Below, one piece after another: positions 41,227 to 53,740 of a DNA stretch of 64,000 bases; position 1 is the stretch's first letter; each line of letters opens with the position of its first letter. Position numbers and translations under genes: made by a program. Under the pieces are notes generated by a model. It did not search any database. It saw only the letters and a list, made by a program, of their open reading frames with translations, and was not told where the DNA came from. This DNA is from Sorangium cellulosum So0157-2 (lineage in GTDB: Bacteria; Myxococcota_A; Polyangia; Polyangiales; Polyangiaceae): NCBI RefSeq assembly GCF_000418325.1, contig NC_021658.1, positions 10,864,001-10,928,000 on the forward strand, given 5' to 3'.

Positions 41227-42420
41227 ATGTTCGTCGAGTTCCTCTACGAGCTCCGGGCCCGCAAGGTCCCAGTGGGCGCCCAGGAGGCGATCGGCCTCGC
41301 GCGCGCGCTCGCCGCGGGCCTCCACGAGAGCTCGCTCGACGGCTTCTACCACGTCGCGCGGGCGCTCCTCGTCCACTCCGAGGCGCACCTCGACGACTTC
41401 GACCTCGCGTTCGCCCAGCACTTCCGCGGCGTGCACGTGGAGGCCAAGGCGATCGCGGAGGAGCTCCTCTCGTGGCTCCGGGATCCGGTGAAGATGCGCG
41501 CCCTCTCCGAGGAGGAGAAGGCGACGATCGAGGAGCTCGACCTCGAGGAGGTGCTCCGGCGCTTCGAGGAGCGCCTCCGCGAGCAGCGGGAGCGCCACGA
41601 CGGGGGGAACCGGTGGATCGGGACCGGCGGCACGTCGCCGTTCGGCCGCGGCGGGTATAACCCGAGCGGCATCCAGGTCGGCGGCTCCGCGGGCGGGCGG
41701 AGCGGCGCGATGCAGAACGCCGACGCGCGCCGCTACCGGCCTTACCGCAGCGACGTCACGCTCGACGTGCGCCAGATCGAGGTGGCGCTGCGCAAGCTGC
41801 GCGCCTTCGCGCGCGAGGGCGGCGAGCGCGAGCTCGACGTCGAGGCGACGATCGACGCGACGGCCAGGAACGCGGGCGAGATCGAGATCGTCACGCGGCC
41901 CCCGCGCCGGCCGAACACGCGCGTGATCCTGATGATGGACGTGGGCGGCTCGATGGATCCCAACGCCGCGCTCGTGTCGCAGCTGTTCAGCGCGGCGAAG
42001 CGCGCGACGCACTGGAAGGAGCTGCGGAGCTACTACTTCCACAACTGCGTCTACGAGAAGGTCTACAAGACCGAGGGGCTGCAGGAGCCCGTGCCGGTGC
42101 GCGAGCTCCTCCGCGAGTGCGGCAAGCAACACAAGCTCGTGATGGTCGGGGACGCGTCGATGGCGCCGTACGAGCTGCTCGGCTCGTCGGGCTACGGCGG
42201 CGCCCCGCCCGACGCCGACGCGCGGCTGCCCGGCGTCGCCTGGCTGATGATGCTCCGTGAGCATTTCGACCGCGCCGTGTGGCTGAACCCGGACGGGATC
42301 GGCCCGTACCCCCACCCGACCGTCGACGCGATCAAGGGCATCTTCCCGATGTTCGCGCTCACGCTCGAGGGCCTGGGAGAGGCCGTCTCCGAGCTCGTCC
42401 GCGGCCGCGGCCGCGGTTGA
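41227..42420 (+). CDS. CoxE-like VWA domain protein
   Basis: The 397-residue protein begins MFVEFLYELRARKVPVGAQE. The middle is Gly-rich with FGRGGYNPSGI (about residues 138-148). The VWA domain starts near 230 and has MIDAS MDVGGSM (Dx[GS]xS). It is the partner of the MoxR just upstream; such pairs assemble or activate metalloenzymes in characterised cases such as CO dehydrogenase. The client is not evident here. Confidence 0.93.
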   Translation: MFVEFLYELRARKVPVGAQEAIGLARALAAGLHESSLDGFYHVARALLVHSEAHLDDFDLAFAQHFRGVHVEAKAIAEELLSWLRDPVKMRALSEEEKATIEELDLEEVLRRFEERLREQRERHDGGNRWIGTGGTSPFGRGGYNPSGIQVGGSAGGRSGAMQNADARRYRPYRSDVTLDVRQIEVALRKLRAFAREGGERELDVEATIDATARNAGEIEIVTRPPRRPNTRVILMMDVGGSMDPNAALVSQLFSAAKRATHWKELRSYYFHNCVYEKVYKTEGLQEPVPVRELLRECGKQHKLVMVGDASMAPYELLGSSGYGGAPPDADARLPGVAWLMMLREHFDRAVWLNPDGIGPYPHPTVDAIKGIFPMFALTLEGLGEAVSELVRGRGRG

Positions 42421-42450
42421 GCCGGCGCGGCGCGCGGTCGAGGGGGCGCG

Positions 42451-43332
42451 TCAGCGGGCCGCGCGCCTGAACACCTCCGCCGTGGTCGACGCGACGAGGG
42501 CGCGGTCGAGCCAGCCATCGAGGTCGCGCTCGCTCCTGCACGACGCGATCTTCGCCGCCGCCGACTTCGTGAGCCGCAGCCCTCGCCGATCGAGGACGCG
42601 CCGCAGCGCATCGCGCTTGCCCTCGAGGATCCCTTCCTCGCGCCCCGCTTCGCGCTCCTCTTCACGCCCCGCTTCGCGCTCCTCTTCACGCCCCGCTTCG
42701 CGCCCCTCTTCACGCCCCGCTTCGCGCCCTGCAGCGAGCACGGCGTCGAGGTCCTCGTAGCCGCGCCGCTGGAGCAGGTTGGTCAGCGTGGCCTTCTCCG
42801 CCTCGCTGCGATCGTAGAGCGCCTCGACCGGGAAGGAGTTCTTCAGGATGCCCGGCGCGCTCAGCGTCTGCCCGGGGAGCACGACCCGCACCTTCCGTCG
42901 GGGCTCATGCACCTCGACCCGCCGTGGGCCGTTGAGGCGCACCACCCACACGAGCTTCGTGCCGGCCGCGATCAGGTCGTCGATCTTCTCCGTGAGCTCC
43001 GCCTCGTCCTGCCCCACGTCGGCGTACTCGATGGCGAGCTCCGGTACTCCCTTCACCCAGCCGGGCCGGTCGGGCACGTTCCCCACCGCCACGTCCGGCG
43101 CCCGGAGGGTGCCCGGCCCCAGGGCATAACCCGTGTCCACGCCAGCCTCCTTGACCGCCGGGTCCCACCCGACGACCGAGCTGCCCAGGTGGTTCGGCCC
43201 GGAGCCTCGCCCGCCCGTGGGGGCGCAGTACACAGGGTGGCCATTCGACAGCTCGTACGGTGCGCCCGAGCGGAGGTGCTCCGGCCGAAACGGGCCGCGT
43301 TCCGCCGGACGGCGCTTGGCCTGCATGGACAT
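42451..43332 (-). CDS. Uma2-family (DUF820) nuclease-like protein with Arg/Glu coiled repeat
   Basis: The 293-residue protein has the Uma2/DUF820 restriction-endonuclease-like core: APDVAVGN, PELAIEYADVGQDEAELTEK and KLVWVVRLNGPRRVEV, matching the usual PD...ExxSP...K pattern with E-Y in place. A coiled segment of EAGREEER units (24-bp repeat, about 42640-42730) follows, then a helical tail. The family is common in cyanobacteria and myxobacteria and its function is unknown. It is convergent with the VWA gene, 30 bases away. Confidence 0.88.
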   Translation of the reverse strand: MSMQAKRRPAERGPFRPEHLRSGAPYELSNGHPVYCAPTGGRGSGPNHLGSSVVGWDPAVKEAGVDTGYALGPGTLRAPDVAVGNVPDRPGWVKGVPELAIEYADVGQDEAELTEKIDDLIAAGTKLVWVVRLNGPRRVEVHEPRRKVRVVLPGQTLSAPGILKNSFPVEALYDRSEAEKATLTNLLQRRGYEDLDAVLAAGREAGREEGREAGREEEREAGREEEREAGREEGILEGKRDALRRVLDRRGLRLTKSAAAKIASCRSERDLDGWLDRALVASTTAEVFRRAAR

Positions 43333-43435
43333 GAGAGGACGATAGCATGCGGGCGGCGCGACCCGGCGGGCGGCGCGACCCGGCGGCGGCGCTCCCGGCC
43401 ATGGGTCCAGCGCCGGGCCCGGCCGGCGCGCCCGG

Positions 43436-44125
43436 CTACTGGCTCGGCAGCCACATGCGGAACGCCGTGCCCGTGCACCGGCCCGTCGTCGCCGTGATCT
43501 CGCCGCCGTGCGCCTCGATGATGACCCGGCTCAGCGCGAGCCCGAGGCCGGTCCCCTTCACCTTGGCGGTCACGAGCGGCTCGAAGAGGTGGTCGACCAC
43601 GCAGGGGTGGACGCCGGGGCCGTTGTCCTCGACCTCGAGGTACGTGCGCTCGTCGCCTCGCCACGCGCGCGTGACGATCGAGCCGCCAGGGGCGTTGTCG
43701 AGCGCCTCGATGGCGTTGAGGTAGAGGTTCGAGAAGACGCGCTCGAGCAGGATCGGGTCGCACAGGAGCGTGAGGTCGGCCGGCGCGACGGCGACCTCGA
43801 AGCGGACCGCCGTGGGCAGCACCAGCGCGTGCCGGGCGCTCTCGATGAGCTTGCCGACGTGCGCCGGCTCGCGCCGCAGCGGCTCGCCGCGCGCCAGCCC
43901 GAGGACGCTGCCGATGACCTCGTGCGCCTTGCGGATCTCGCACGTCACCCGGTCGAGGTGGCGCAGCAGGCGGGGCCGATCGTCGAGGTCGCGCTGCGCC
44001 AGGTAGAGCGACGACTCCGCGACCGCGAGGGCGTTGCGCAGCTCATGGGCGACGCTCGCACCAACCGCTCCCGCCGCGGCGAGGCGCGCGGCGCAGCATT
44101 CGGTCTCGTGACCCTCTTTTGCCAT
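43436..44125 (-). CDS. Small sensor histidine kinase without sensor domain
   Basis: The 229-residue protein has H-box VAHELRNAL, N-box NLYLNAIEAL, G1 DNGPGV and G2 GTGLGLALS, a complete HisKA-HATPase core. There is no membrane segment or sensory domain, so it is soluble and probably receives signals from a partner. No response regulator is adjacent. It begins MAKEGHETECCAARLA; the two Cys may be relevant for redox sensing but this is a guess. Confidence 0.92.
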   Translation of the reverse strand: MAKEGHETECCAARLAAAGAVGASVAHELRNALAVAESSLYLAQRDLDDRPRLLRHLDRVTCEIRKAHEVIGSVLGLARGEPLRREPAHVGKLIESARHALVLPTAVRFEVAVAPADLTLLCDPILLERVFSNLYLNAIEALDNAPGGSIVTRAWRGDERTYLEVEDNGPGVHPCVVDHLFEPLVTAKVKGTGLGLALSRVIIEAHGGEITATTGRCTGTAFRMWLPSQ

Positions 44126-44233
44126 AAAGCGGACCGCAGCGTAGCCGATCCGCGGGCGATCGCCCGCGCGCTCCGCGGGCGACGCGATGACGTCACCCGG
44201 AGGATCTTTGCGGTGCGACCGTCCCGGGCTGGC

Positions 44234-47257
<3,024 letters not shown>

Positions 47258-47404
47258 GGCGCCCCGGCGCGTAGCATGGCCGGCGCGTGGCGGCACCCGC
47301 GGGGCCCCGGGCTCCGGGCGCCCGCCCGCTGTCGCGGCCGGCAGCGGCGCCGGGGTCGCCGCGGGCGGAGCGGCGCGGCGGCCCGCTTGGGCTATGCTCA
47401 CCCC

Positions 47405-47746
47405 GTGCGCGAGCGGGATGCCCACCACGTGGAGATCGATCGGCAGCGGCACGTCGAGTACCGCGATCCCAGCGAGTTCGACCGGATCGCCTTCGCGATG
47501 CGCGCGCTGGACCGCCTCCGGCCGAAGCGGATGACCGTCGCCGTCTACCCGGCCATCGCCGCGCTCCGCGTCGAGCGCGGGAGCAACCTGCAGCGCGGCG
47601 AGGGGGGCTCGTGGGCGATCGTCGGCATCCCGCCGCACGCGAGCCGCGAGCACATCGCCTACGCCCTCGCCGAGCTCGCCGGCGTCGAGTCGGTGCCCTA
47701 CGCGGTGCAGAGCCTCCTCGCGGCCGACAGGAACGCCGACGCCTAG
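47405..47746 (+). CDS. Small hypothetical protein
   Basis: GTG 47405 starts a 113-residue protein (VRERDAHHVEIDRQRHVEYR...). It has a mixed alpha/beta pattern with VAVYPAIAALRVERGSN and GIPPHASREHIAYALAELAG and ends in LLAADRNADA. Composition looks genuine. No family is recognised. It is divergent from the radical SAM/DUF2344 gene. Confidence 0.65.
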   Translation: MRERDAHHVEIDRQRHVEYRDPSEFDRIAFAMRALDRLRPKRMTVAVYPAIAALRVERGSNLQRGEGGSWAIVGIPPHASREHIAYALAELAGVESVPYAVQSLLAADRNADA

Positions 47747-47989
47747 GCGCGCCGACACGATCGCCGAGGCCTGAGCGCGGCCCGCGTCTGCGCTCGCGCC
47801 ACGCGATCGCCTCGCGCCCGTCACGCGCTCCAGCGTGTGGGACTGCCCCGCACGGACACCGCGGCCCTGCGTCCTCGACGCGCGCCTCCGGCTGCGCGGC
47901 CGGAAGTTGCCGCTGTCCCGAGATCGCCGCGCCTCTCCCGCGCGGCGGATGGTATTGCGCCCCGCACCCGGGAGAGCGACGCTGCGCCC

Positions 47990-49048
47990 GTGCCATCTGC
48001 GATCCGGCGACATATCGAGCGCCACCGCGCCGCGAAGGCGGTGTGGAGCGTCATCGTCAGCCTGGACCGCCACAACGGGCCGCGGGCCGCGAGCGCGATG
48101 GCCTTCGACGCGTTCCTCAGCCTGATCCCCCTCGCCGCCTTCGCCGGCTACGTGCTCAGCCGGACCAAGGAGTGGTCGGACCTCGTGGCACAGCCGCTCC
48201 TCAAGGCCGCGCCCCCGGAGGTCGCGAACCTCGTCTCGGAGGAGCTCTTCCGGCTCTCGCAGTCGTCGGCGGTCGCCCCCATCAGCATCACCGGCTTCCT
48301 CTGGATCACGTCCTCCGGGCTCTCGACCGCCATGGGCGTGTTCGACACCATCTACAACACGCGCGAGCGCCCCTGGTACGTCCGCAGGGCGATCGCGGCG
48401 GCGTGCGTCATGGCCAGCCTGGCCGTGGTGCCCGTGGTCGCCGGCGTCGGCGTGCTGATCGGCTCGCTCTCCGGCTCGATCGGCGCCCGCATCGTCGCCT
48501 TCGCCCTCCCGGCCGGGCTCGTCACCTGCATGGTGGCCGCGTTCTTCAGGCTCTCGATCCAGCGCCCGAACATCGAGCGGCGCCGGGTCTTCCCGGGCGC
48601 GGTGCTCACCGTGGTGCTCTGGTCGGTCGTCTCGACCCTGTTCTCGCTCTACGTCGCCACGCTCGGCCGCTACGCCACGTTCTACGGGAGCCTCGCGACC
48701 GTCGCGATCTTCCTGTTCTGGCTGTGGCTCCTGGCCCTGGCGCTGCTCATCGGCGGCGAGCTGAACGCGCGCCTGGAGCGCGAGCGCGCCGGGGTGCTGT
48801 CGATCCCGCCCCCCGGCAAGTGGAGCGCGCTCGGGCTCTCCGAGCTGGCCCAGCTCTCCGACCCTGCCCAGAGCCCCACGCCCCTGCCCCAGAGCGCCAC
48901 GCCGCTGCCCCAGAGCACGACGCTGCCCCAGAGCGCGGGGCTCCCCCGCGGCGCCGCGGCGCAGCGCCGCGACGCCCAGGGCGAGGCGGACGAAGGCGAA
49001 GAGCGCGGCGCCCCGAGCTCGCCGCCCACGCGGCGGGCCGCGGGGTAG
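47990..49048 (+). CDS. YihY/virulence factor BrkB family membrane protein
   Basis: The 352-residue product has about six membrane helices, including SAMAFDAFLSLIPLAAFAGYV, FLWITSSGLSTAMG, VVPVVAGVGVLIGSL, FPGAVLTVVLWSVV and FLFWLWLLALALLIGGELNA, the YihY/BrkB pattern. The family is an inner-membrane protein of uncertain function, sometimes called ribonuclease BN in error. A cytosolic tail contains repeats of the type PLPQSAT. GTG 47990 is chosen because the upstream in-frame extension (to 47837) is Arg/Pro-rich; the start is uncertain. Confidence 0.85.
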   Translation: MPSAIRRHIERHRAAKAVWSVIVSLDRHNGPRAASAMAFDAFLSLIPLAAFAGYVLSRTKEWSDLVAQPLLKAAPPEVANLVSEELFRLSQSSAVAPISITGFLWITSSGLSTAMGVFDTIYNTRERPWYVRRAIAAACVMASLAVVPVVAGVGVLIGSLSGSIGARIVAFALPAGLVTCMVAAFFRLSIQRPNIERRRVFPGAVLTVVLWSVVSTLFSLYVATLGRYATFYGSLATVAIFLFWLWLLALALLIGGELNARLERERAGVLSIPPPGKWSALGLSELAQLSDPAQSPTPLPQSATPLPQSTTLPQSAGLPRGAAAQRRDAQGEADEGEERGAPSSPPTRRAAG

Positions 49049-49241
49049 CGGGCCCGCCGCCCCCGGCGGCCGCGCGCTGAAGGACGGACGGCCGCCGCCC
49101 GACGGCTCGGCTCGGCACGGGCGGTGAAAGCTCCGCCGATCGTTCGCCGCTCGGCGCTCACTCGGCGCGCATTCGCACGGTGGGTGCGCGCACTTCGCGC
49201 AGGGGGATGTCGAGGGCGGGCGTGAGGGGGAGCAGTCGAGC

Positions 49242-51188
49242 GTGCACGCGCACTACGGAGCGGGGGGTGACGGGGGCGGCAGCCGGCGCCCCGCGCCTCC
49301 GAAAGGGGACGCCGGGCTGTACTTTCTGGGAGCGCTGCACGAGCTCGTCGCCATCGGCCTGCACCGCCCGGCCCTCGACGCGCTCTGCGCAGGGCAGCGC
49401 GACATCGCCGAGCCCCCCATCGACCGCGCCTACCTGATCAAGATCCTCGACGAGGAGATCTCCCGCCAGTTCGGGCACCCGCTCCGGCCGCTCATCGAGC
49501 TCGTGCTCAACGCCGCCGACGCGGCCCGCGCGCCGCAGCCGCTCGTCGACGTCGCCGTCATCGACGGGCGCGTCGACGTCAGCGACACCGGCGCCGGCAT
49601 GGGGCTCCGGGCAATCCTCTCACGGCTGCTCATCCCGTTCGCGACAGACAAGCGGCCCGGGATCGATCTGGGCCGGTTCGGGGTCGGGTTCTTCTCGGTG
49701 CTCGGCCTCGGGCTGTCGGACCCGGAGGGCTTCAGCCTGCACCTCACCACCGGCGACGGCATCGAGGGGTGGGCGATCCGCGTCGTGGCCTGGCCCAGCC
49801 TGGGCGACGCGGGCGCCGCGCCCGAGCGCGCCCCCGGCGAGCCCGAGCGCGCCCGCGGCCGCGCGTCGCCCGAGCTCACCGCCGCGCTGATGTGCTCGGT
49901 GCGCCGGATCGCGCCGCTGCTCGGCACGCGCGTGCGCGTCACGTCGTCGCTGCTCGAGGCGGGCGCGGTCCGCGCTTACCTGCGCGACGCGCTCCACTTC
50001 TTCCCCGCGAGCCGCGCCCTCGTGCTGCTCGACGGCGCGGCCGTGAACGACGGCCGGCTGATCTCGGGCGGGCGGCTCGTCGAGGAGCGCATCGCGTCCG
50101 CGCCGGCCGCCGGCGCGGACGACGCCCCCGCGGCCAGCGGCCCGCGCCCCGCCGCACCGAGCGGCCCGCCCGGGGAGGAGGCGCGCGCCCGCCTCGCGGA
50201 GGGGCGCGACGGCGCGCTCGTCGCGCGCTTCCACGTCGGCGGGCGGGCGCTGCTCCCGAGCATCTCGGCGGCCACCTTCCACGCCGGGGTCAAGGTCGAG
50301 GCGTGCCTCGCCCTGGCCGAGCTCGCGCTCATCGACTTCCCGGCCGCCGTGGAGCTGACCGAGGGGCGCGACGCGCTCAAGGTCGGGCCGGCGTTCACCG
50401 CGGCCGCGACGGCGTTCTACCGGCGGCTCATCCAGCTCGCCGCGGAGAGCGGCGAGGGCCGGCGCGCGCGCGACCGGCTCGCCGAGATGGCCGCGCAGAT
50501 CAGCGCGCTCATGCTGCAGTCGGCGGGCTGGGACGAGGTGGCCCTCGAGCTCGCGCGCGCCCTGCTCGGCCCGGGGCGCTGCATGGTGAACCCCGAGCGG
50601 CGCGAGGCGCTGCTCGGGTTCCTCGGGCCGAGCGTGGCCGATCGGCTCTTCGTGCCCGAGAGCTTCTGGGCCGAGCGCGAGTGGCAGCCCCACCTGCCCG
50701 GCGAGCGCGAGCTCCTCGAGGACGAGCTCGAGTTCGACCCGCCGGAGACGCTCGCGGCCCTGGCGCGGCGCCGCGGCGATCTCGCCGGGCTGCCGCTGCT
50801 CGTCGCGCGCGCGGTGAGCCCGCACACGACCATGGTCGCCCTCTGCCGGGGCCGGCCCCAGGCGGGGGCGGGCGCGGCGGCGCGCCGGGCGCCGGGGGCG
50901 CTCCCGTCCCCGGACGCGCTCCCGTCCCCGGACGCGCCGGCGCGGCGCCCGGCGGGCCCGCTGCCGTGCCTCGGCACGCGCCGGCTCCTGCTCATCCGCG
51001 ACGACAGCGCGGCGGTGCGGCGGCCCGCGGGCTGGTGCGACCGGTACGCGCTGCGGGCCGCCTTCGACCGGGCCTCCGGGGTGCGCGAGGCCGATCTCGA
51101 GCGCGATCTCATCGTCGGCGAACCCGTGGACGGGGCGGCCTGCGCCGCGCTCCGGCCCGGCGAAAGGACGTCCGGAGGCGATCCATGA
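49242..51188 (+). CDS. HSP90-like Bergerat-fold (GHKL) ATPase, first of a coupled pair
   Basis: GTG 49242 with GGGGGAG upstream gives 648 residues. The ATP-binding fold has the N-box ELVLNAADA, G1 DTGAGMG and G2 FGVGFFS, as in HSP90 and MutL rather than histidine kinases. The rest (about 200-648) includes a second beta-rich region (TRVRVTSSLLEAGAV) and a C-terminal part with no known motif. It lacks the full HtpG middle and dimerisation domains. Its TGA overlaps the ATG of a second such protein, so the two probably form one complex. Function unknown. Confidence 0.85.
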   Translation: MHAHYGAGGDGGGSRRPAPPKGDAGLYFLGALHELVAIGLHRPALDALCAGQRDIAEPPIDRAYLIKILDEEISRQFGHPLRPLIELVLNAADAARAPQPLVDVAVIDGRVDVSDTGAGMGLRAILSRLLIPFATDKRPGIDLGRFGVGFFSVLGLGLSDPEGFSLHLTTGDGIEGWAIRVVAWPSLGDAGAAPERAPGEPERARGRASPELTAALMCSVRRIAPLLGTRVRVTSSLLEAGAVRAYLRDALHFFPASRALVLLDGAAVNDGRLISGGRLVEERIASAPAAGADDAPAASGPRPAAPSGPPGEEARARLAEGRDGALVARFHVGGRALLPSISAATFHAGVKVEACLALAELALIDFPAAVELTEGRDALKVGPAFTAAATAFYRRLIQLAAESGEGRRARDRLAEMAAQISALMLQSAGWDEVALELARALLGPGRCMVNPERREALLGFLGPSVADRLFVPESFWAEREWQPHLPGERELLEDELEFDPPETLAALARRRGDLAGLPLLVARAVSPHTTMVALCRGRPQAGAGAAARRAPGALPSPDALPSPDAPARRPAGPLPCLGTRRLLLIRDDSAAVRRPAGWCDRYALRAAFDRASGVREADLERDLIVGEPVDGAACAALRPGERTSGGDP

Positions 51189-53437
51189 CCCAGATCTCGT
51201 ACGGGCTTTTCTCGGAGCTGCTCCTCGTGCGGATCCACGGGCGCGCGGAGGCGTACCTCCAGGCGAGCAGCGCGGAGCGCCTCGCGCTCGTCGCCGCCTG
51301 CCGCGGCGAGGCCACGGTGCCCGACCTCGCGCAGCGCATCCTCTCGCGCACGATCTACGCGCAGGCGTCGTCGCGGATCGGCCCGCTCCGCGAGCTGCTC
51401 CAGAACGCGCTCGACGCCTCGCCCCCCGGCGCCCGCATCGACGTCCGCTCGACCGAGGACGGGCGCGAGATCTCGGTCGCCGACCAAGGCCGCGGCATGA
51501 GCCGGACCGAGCTGCTCGCCGACCTGCTCGTCCCCTTCCGGAGCGGCAAGGCGGGCGAGCCCGACGCGATCGGCGAGCACGGGATCGGCTTCTTCTCGGC
51601 GCTGGAGATCGCGCCCTGGATCGAGGTGGTCACGGCGACGCCCTCGGGCGGGCACCGGCTGCTCGTGGCGCCGCTCGGCGCGGGGCCGCCCTACGACGAC
51701 TTCTCGTGGACGCTCCTGTCGCTGCCCCGCTCCTCGGCCGCGCCCCCGCCCGGCCTCGCGGGCGCCGCCGCGCCGCCGCGCCGGTCGACGACGGGCACCT
51801 CGGTGCGGCTCTCGCTCGCGCAGCCGATCTCGCGGCCGGCGCTCGCCGCCGAGGTGGCCTCGGCGGTGGGGCTCGTCGACCCGGCCGTGGCGCGGATCTA
51901 CGTCGACGGCGCGCTCGTCAACACGGCGCGGGCGCGCCTCCGCCGCGCCGCCGAGGTGCCGCTCCGGCTCCCGCCGTCGGGCGAGCTCTGCGGCGCGCTC
52001 GAGCTCCTCGTGGGGCGGGGCGAAGGCGTCGAGCCGCAGCTCACGATCACCCAGAAGGGGCTCACGGTGGCGGCGCGGATCGACCCCTTCCCCGGGCCCG
52101 AGCTCGGGCTGCACCGGGAGCTCGCGCGCGCGATCACGGCGGCCGGCTTCGGCCTCGTCGCGGAGCTGCCGCTCGCGGTGCCGCTCAACAAGGGCCGCTC
52201 GGCGGTCGCGGCGAGCGCGTCCACGGCCGTCGAGGCGGCGCTCGTCGCCGCGTTCGAGCGCTTCATCCTGCGCGACGCCCTGTACGACCGCGAGCTCCTG
52301 CGCGCGGTGGATCACCGGCTCTCGTCGGTGCTCGACCGGCTCGTGCAGGCGGCGCTGCTCGGCGAGAGCGTCACGATCGCGTCCGCCCAGGCGGTGGACG
52401 AGCTCGATCCGGGCGCGCGCACCCCCACGGTGGCGGCCCCCGAGCAGGTCATCCGCTTCGCGAGCGGGCTGCTCGACGCGCCGCTCTTCCGGTCGATCGT
52501 CGTCGACGCCGGCCCGCGGCCTCCGGGGGCGGCGCTGTCCCCGCTGCTCGGCCAGCTCCACGCCCGGAGCGCGCCGCTCACGCTGCGCGAGCTGCTCAAG
52601 GCGCACCGGGACGGCGTGCTCCGCCCGCTCGAGGCCTCGCTGCCGGGGCACGCGCGGAGCGCCGCCCGCGCGCCGCTCGGCGGCGCCGCGGCGCCCGAGG
52701 CGGCCGGGCGGGAGGCGCGGGAGGCGCCGCCTAGCGGCGCGCGGCCGGGGGAGCTCGTGTACCTGGCGATCGACGAGCCGCTCGCGCAGGCGTTCTGGCG
52801 GCGGCTCGCGACCGAGGGCGCGGCCTCGCCGCCGCTCGCCGAGGCCGCCGCGGCGGCGCCGCAGCGGGCGGCGAGCGCGGCGCCGTGCCCGATGCCCCGC
52901 ACCTCGCGCGACGCGCTCCTCTCGATCGCGGCCGAGGTGCCCGGCGTCCGCGCCGTGGCCGCGGCCATGACGGTCATCGAGCGGATCGAGGCGGCGATCT
53001 CGGAGGCGGCGGATCTGCCGACGTCGCCGATCTGGGTGCACCAGGATCTCTACGGCCCCGACGAGATGGCGCACACCGACGGGAGCGGGATCAGCGTGAA
53101 CCTCGCCTCGTCGCGGGTGCGGACGCTGCTCACGGCGGTGCTCCTGCGCGACGACGCGGCCGCGTTCACGGCGCTCACGGATCTGCTGCTCCACGAGAAG
53201 ACGCACGTCTCGCTGGCGAGCTACGTCCCGCGCCCGACGGCCGAGCACGGCACGAGCTTCATCTCCCCCCGCCGCAAGGACTGGATGCGCCGCCGCCTGC
53301 TCGCCGCGATCGCGAGCGGCGCGGTCGCCGATCCGATGCGCTGGCTCGCGGTGGCGCGGCGCGGCCTCGCGAGCGCGGCGTTCCCGACGCCGGCAGAGCT
53401 GTCGCGGGCGTTCCAGTCGGCCGCGGCGGCGGCGTGA
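51185..53437 (+). CDS. HSP90-like Bergerat-fold ATPase with C-terminal HExxH, second of a coupled pair
   Basis: ATG 51185 overlaps the previous stop. The 750-residue protein has N-box ELLQNALDA, G1 DQGRGMS and G2 GEHGIGFFS, then GTSVRLSL, the transducer-like strand found in HSP90/MutL proteins. A second domain (TITQKGLTVAARI) resembles the same region of its partner. Near the C-terminus the segment LLLHEKTHVSL holds H670-EKT-H674, a zincin-type HExxH, but no third ligand is certain. I know no characterised protein with this combination. A maturation, proteolytic or defence role would be speculation. Confidence 0.85.
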   Translation: MTQISYGLFSELLLVRIHGRAEAYLQASSAERLALVAACRGEATVPDLAQRILSRTIYAQASSRIGPLRELLQNALDASPPGARIDVRSTEDGREISVADQGRGMSRTELLADLLVPFRSGKAGEPDAIGEHGIGFFSALEIAPWIEVVTATPSGGHRLLVAPLGAGPPYDDFSWTLLSLPRSSAAPPPGLAGAAAPPRRSTTGTSVRLSLAQPISRPALAAEVASAVGLVDPAVARIYVDGALVNTARARLRRAAEVPLRLPPSGELCGALELLVGRGEGVEPQLTITQKGLTVAARIDPFPGPELGLHRELARAITAAGFGLVAELPLAVPLNKGRSAVAASASTAVEAALVAAFERFILRDALYDRELLRAVDHRLSSVLDRLVQAALLGESVTIASAQAVDELDPGARTPTVAAPEQVIRFASGLLDAPLFRSIVVDAGPRPPGAALSPLLGQLHARSAPLTLRELLKAHRDGVLRPLEASLPGHARSAARAPLGGAAAPEAAGREAREAPPSGARPGELVYLAIDEPLAQAFWRRLATEGAASPPLAEAAAAAPQRAASAAPCPMPRTSRDALLSIAAEVPGVRAVAAAMTVIERIEAAISEAADLPTSPIWVHQDLYGPDEMAHTDGSGISVNLASSRVRTLLTAVLLRDDAAAFTALTDLLLHEKTHVSLASYVPRPTAEHGTSFISPRRKDWMRRRLLAAIASGAVADPMRWLAVARRGLASAAFPTPAELSRAFQSAAAAA

Positions 53438-53740
53438 GGGGTGGGCGGGGGCGGCGGGGGAGCGGCGCGCGCGGGGGGAGGCGTTCAGCGCGAGCTGGGG
53501 GGTGTCCGGAGGCGCCGGGGTGAATTGAAATTCAAACCGGCGCCTGTCCGGGGTGATCGCGATGGCGGAGGGCGCGGAACCGGCGACAGGCGGCCGGAGC
53601 GCGGAGCGGGCCGGAACGTCGCACCGCTCTCAGCCTCGATGCCCCCCTGACCCTGATGGTTCCCGTCATGATGGGCGTCCGGAGCCTCTGCGCTCGCCCC
53701 CGGCGCTGGCGCCCCCCGGGGCGGTCGCTATAGACAGCGC
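53438..53740. other. Intergenic region with a repeat element
   Basis: The gap between the ATPase pair and the sigma-factor gene holds no gene. The left half is very rich in G on the plus strand. One copy of a dispersed repeat (53503-53548) lies here; the other copy is at 55969-56020. Confidence 0.5.
53503..53548. repeat. Dispersed repeat copy A (TGTCCGGAG...TGAATTGAAAT...TCAAACC...GCCTGTC)
   Basis: This segment shares, in order, TGTCCGGAG, TGAATTGAAAT, TCAAACC and GCCTGTC with 55969-56020. The ends GGCGCCGG and CCGGCGCC can pair, so it may form a hairpin with an AT-rich loop. The two copies bracket the sigma factor, GST and DUF1566 remnant. Confidence 0.6.
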
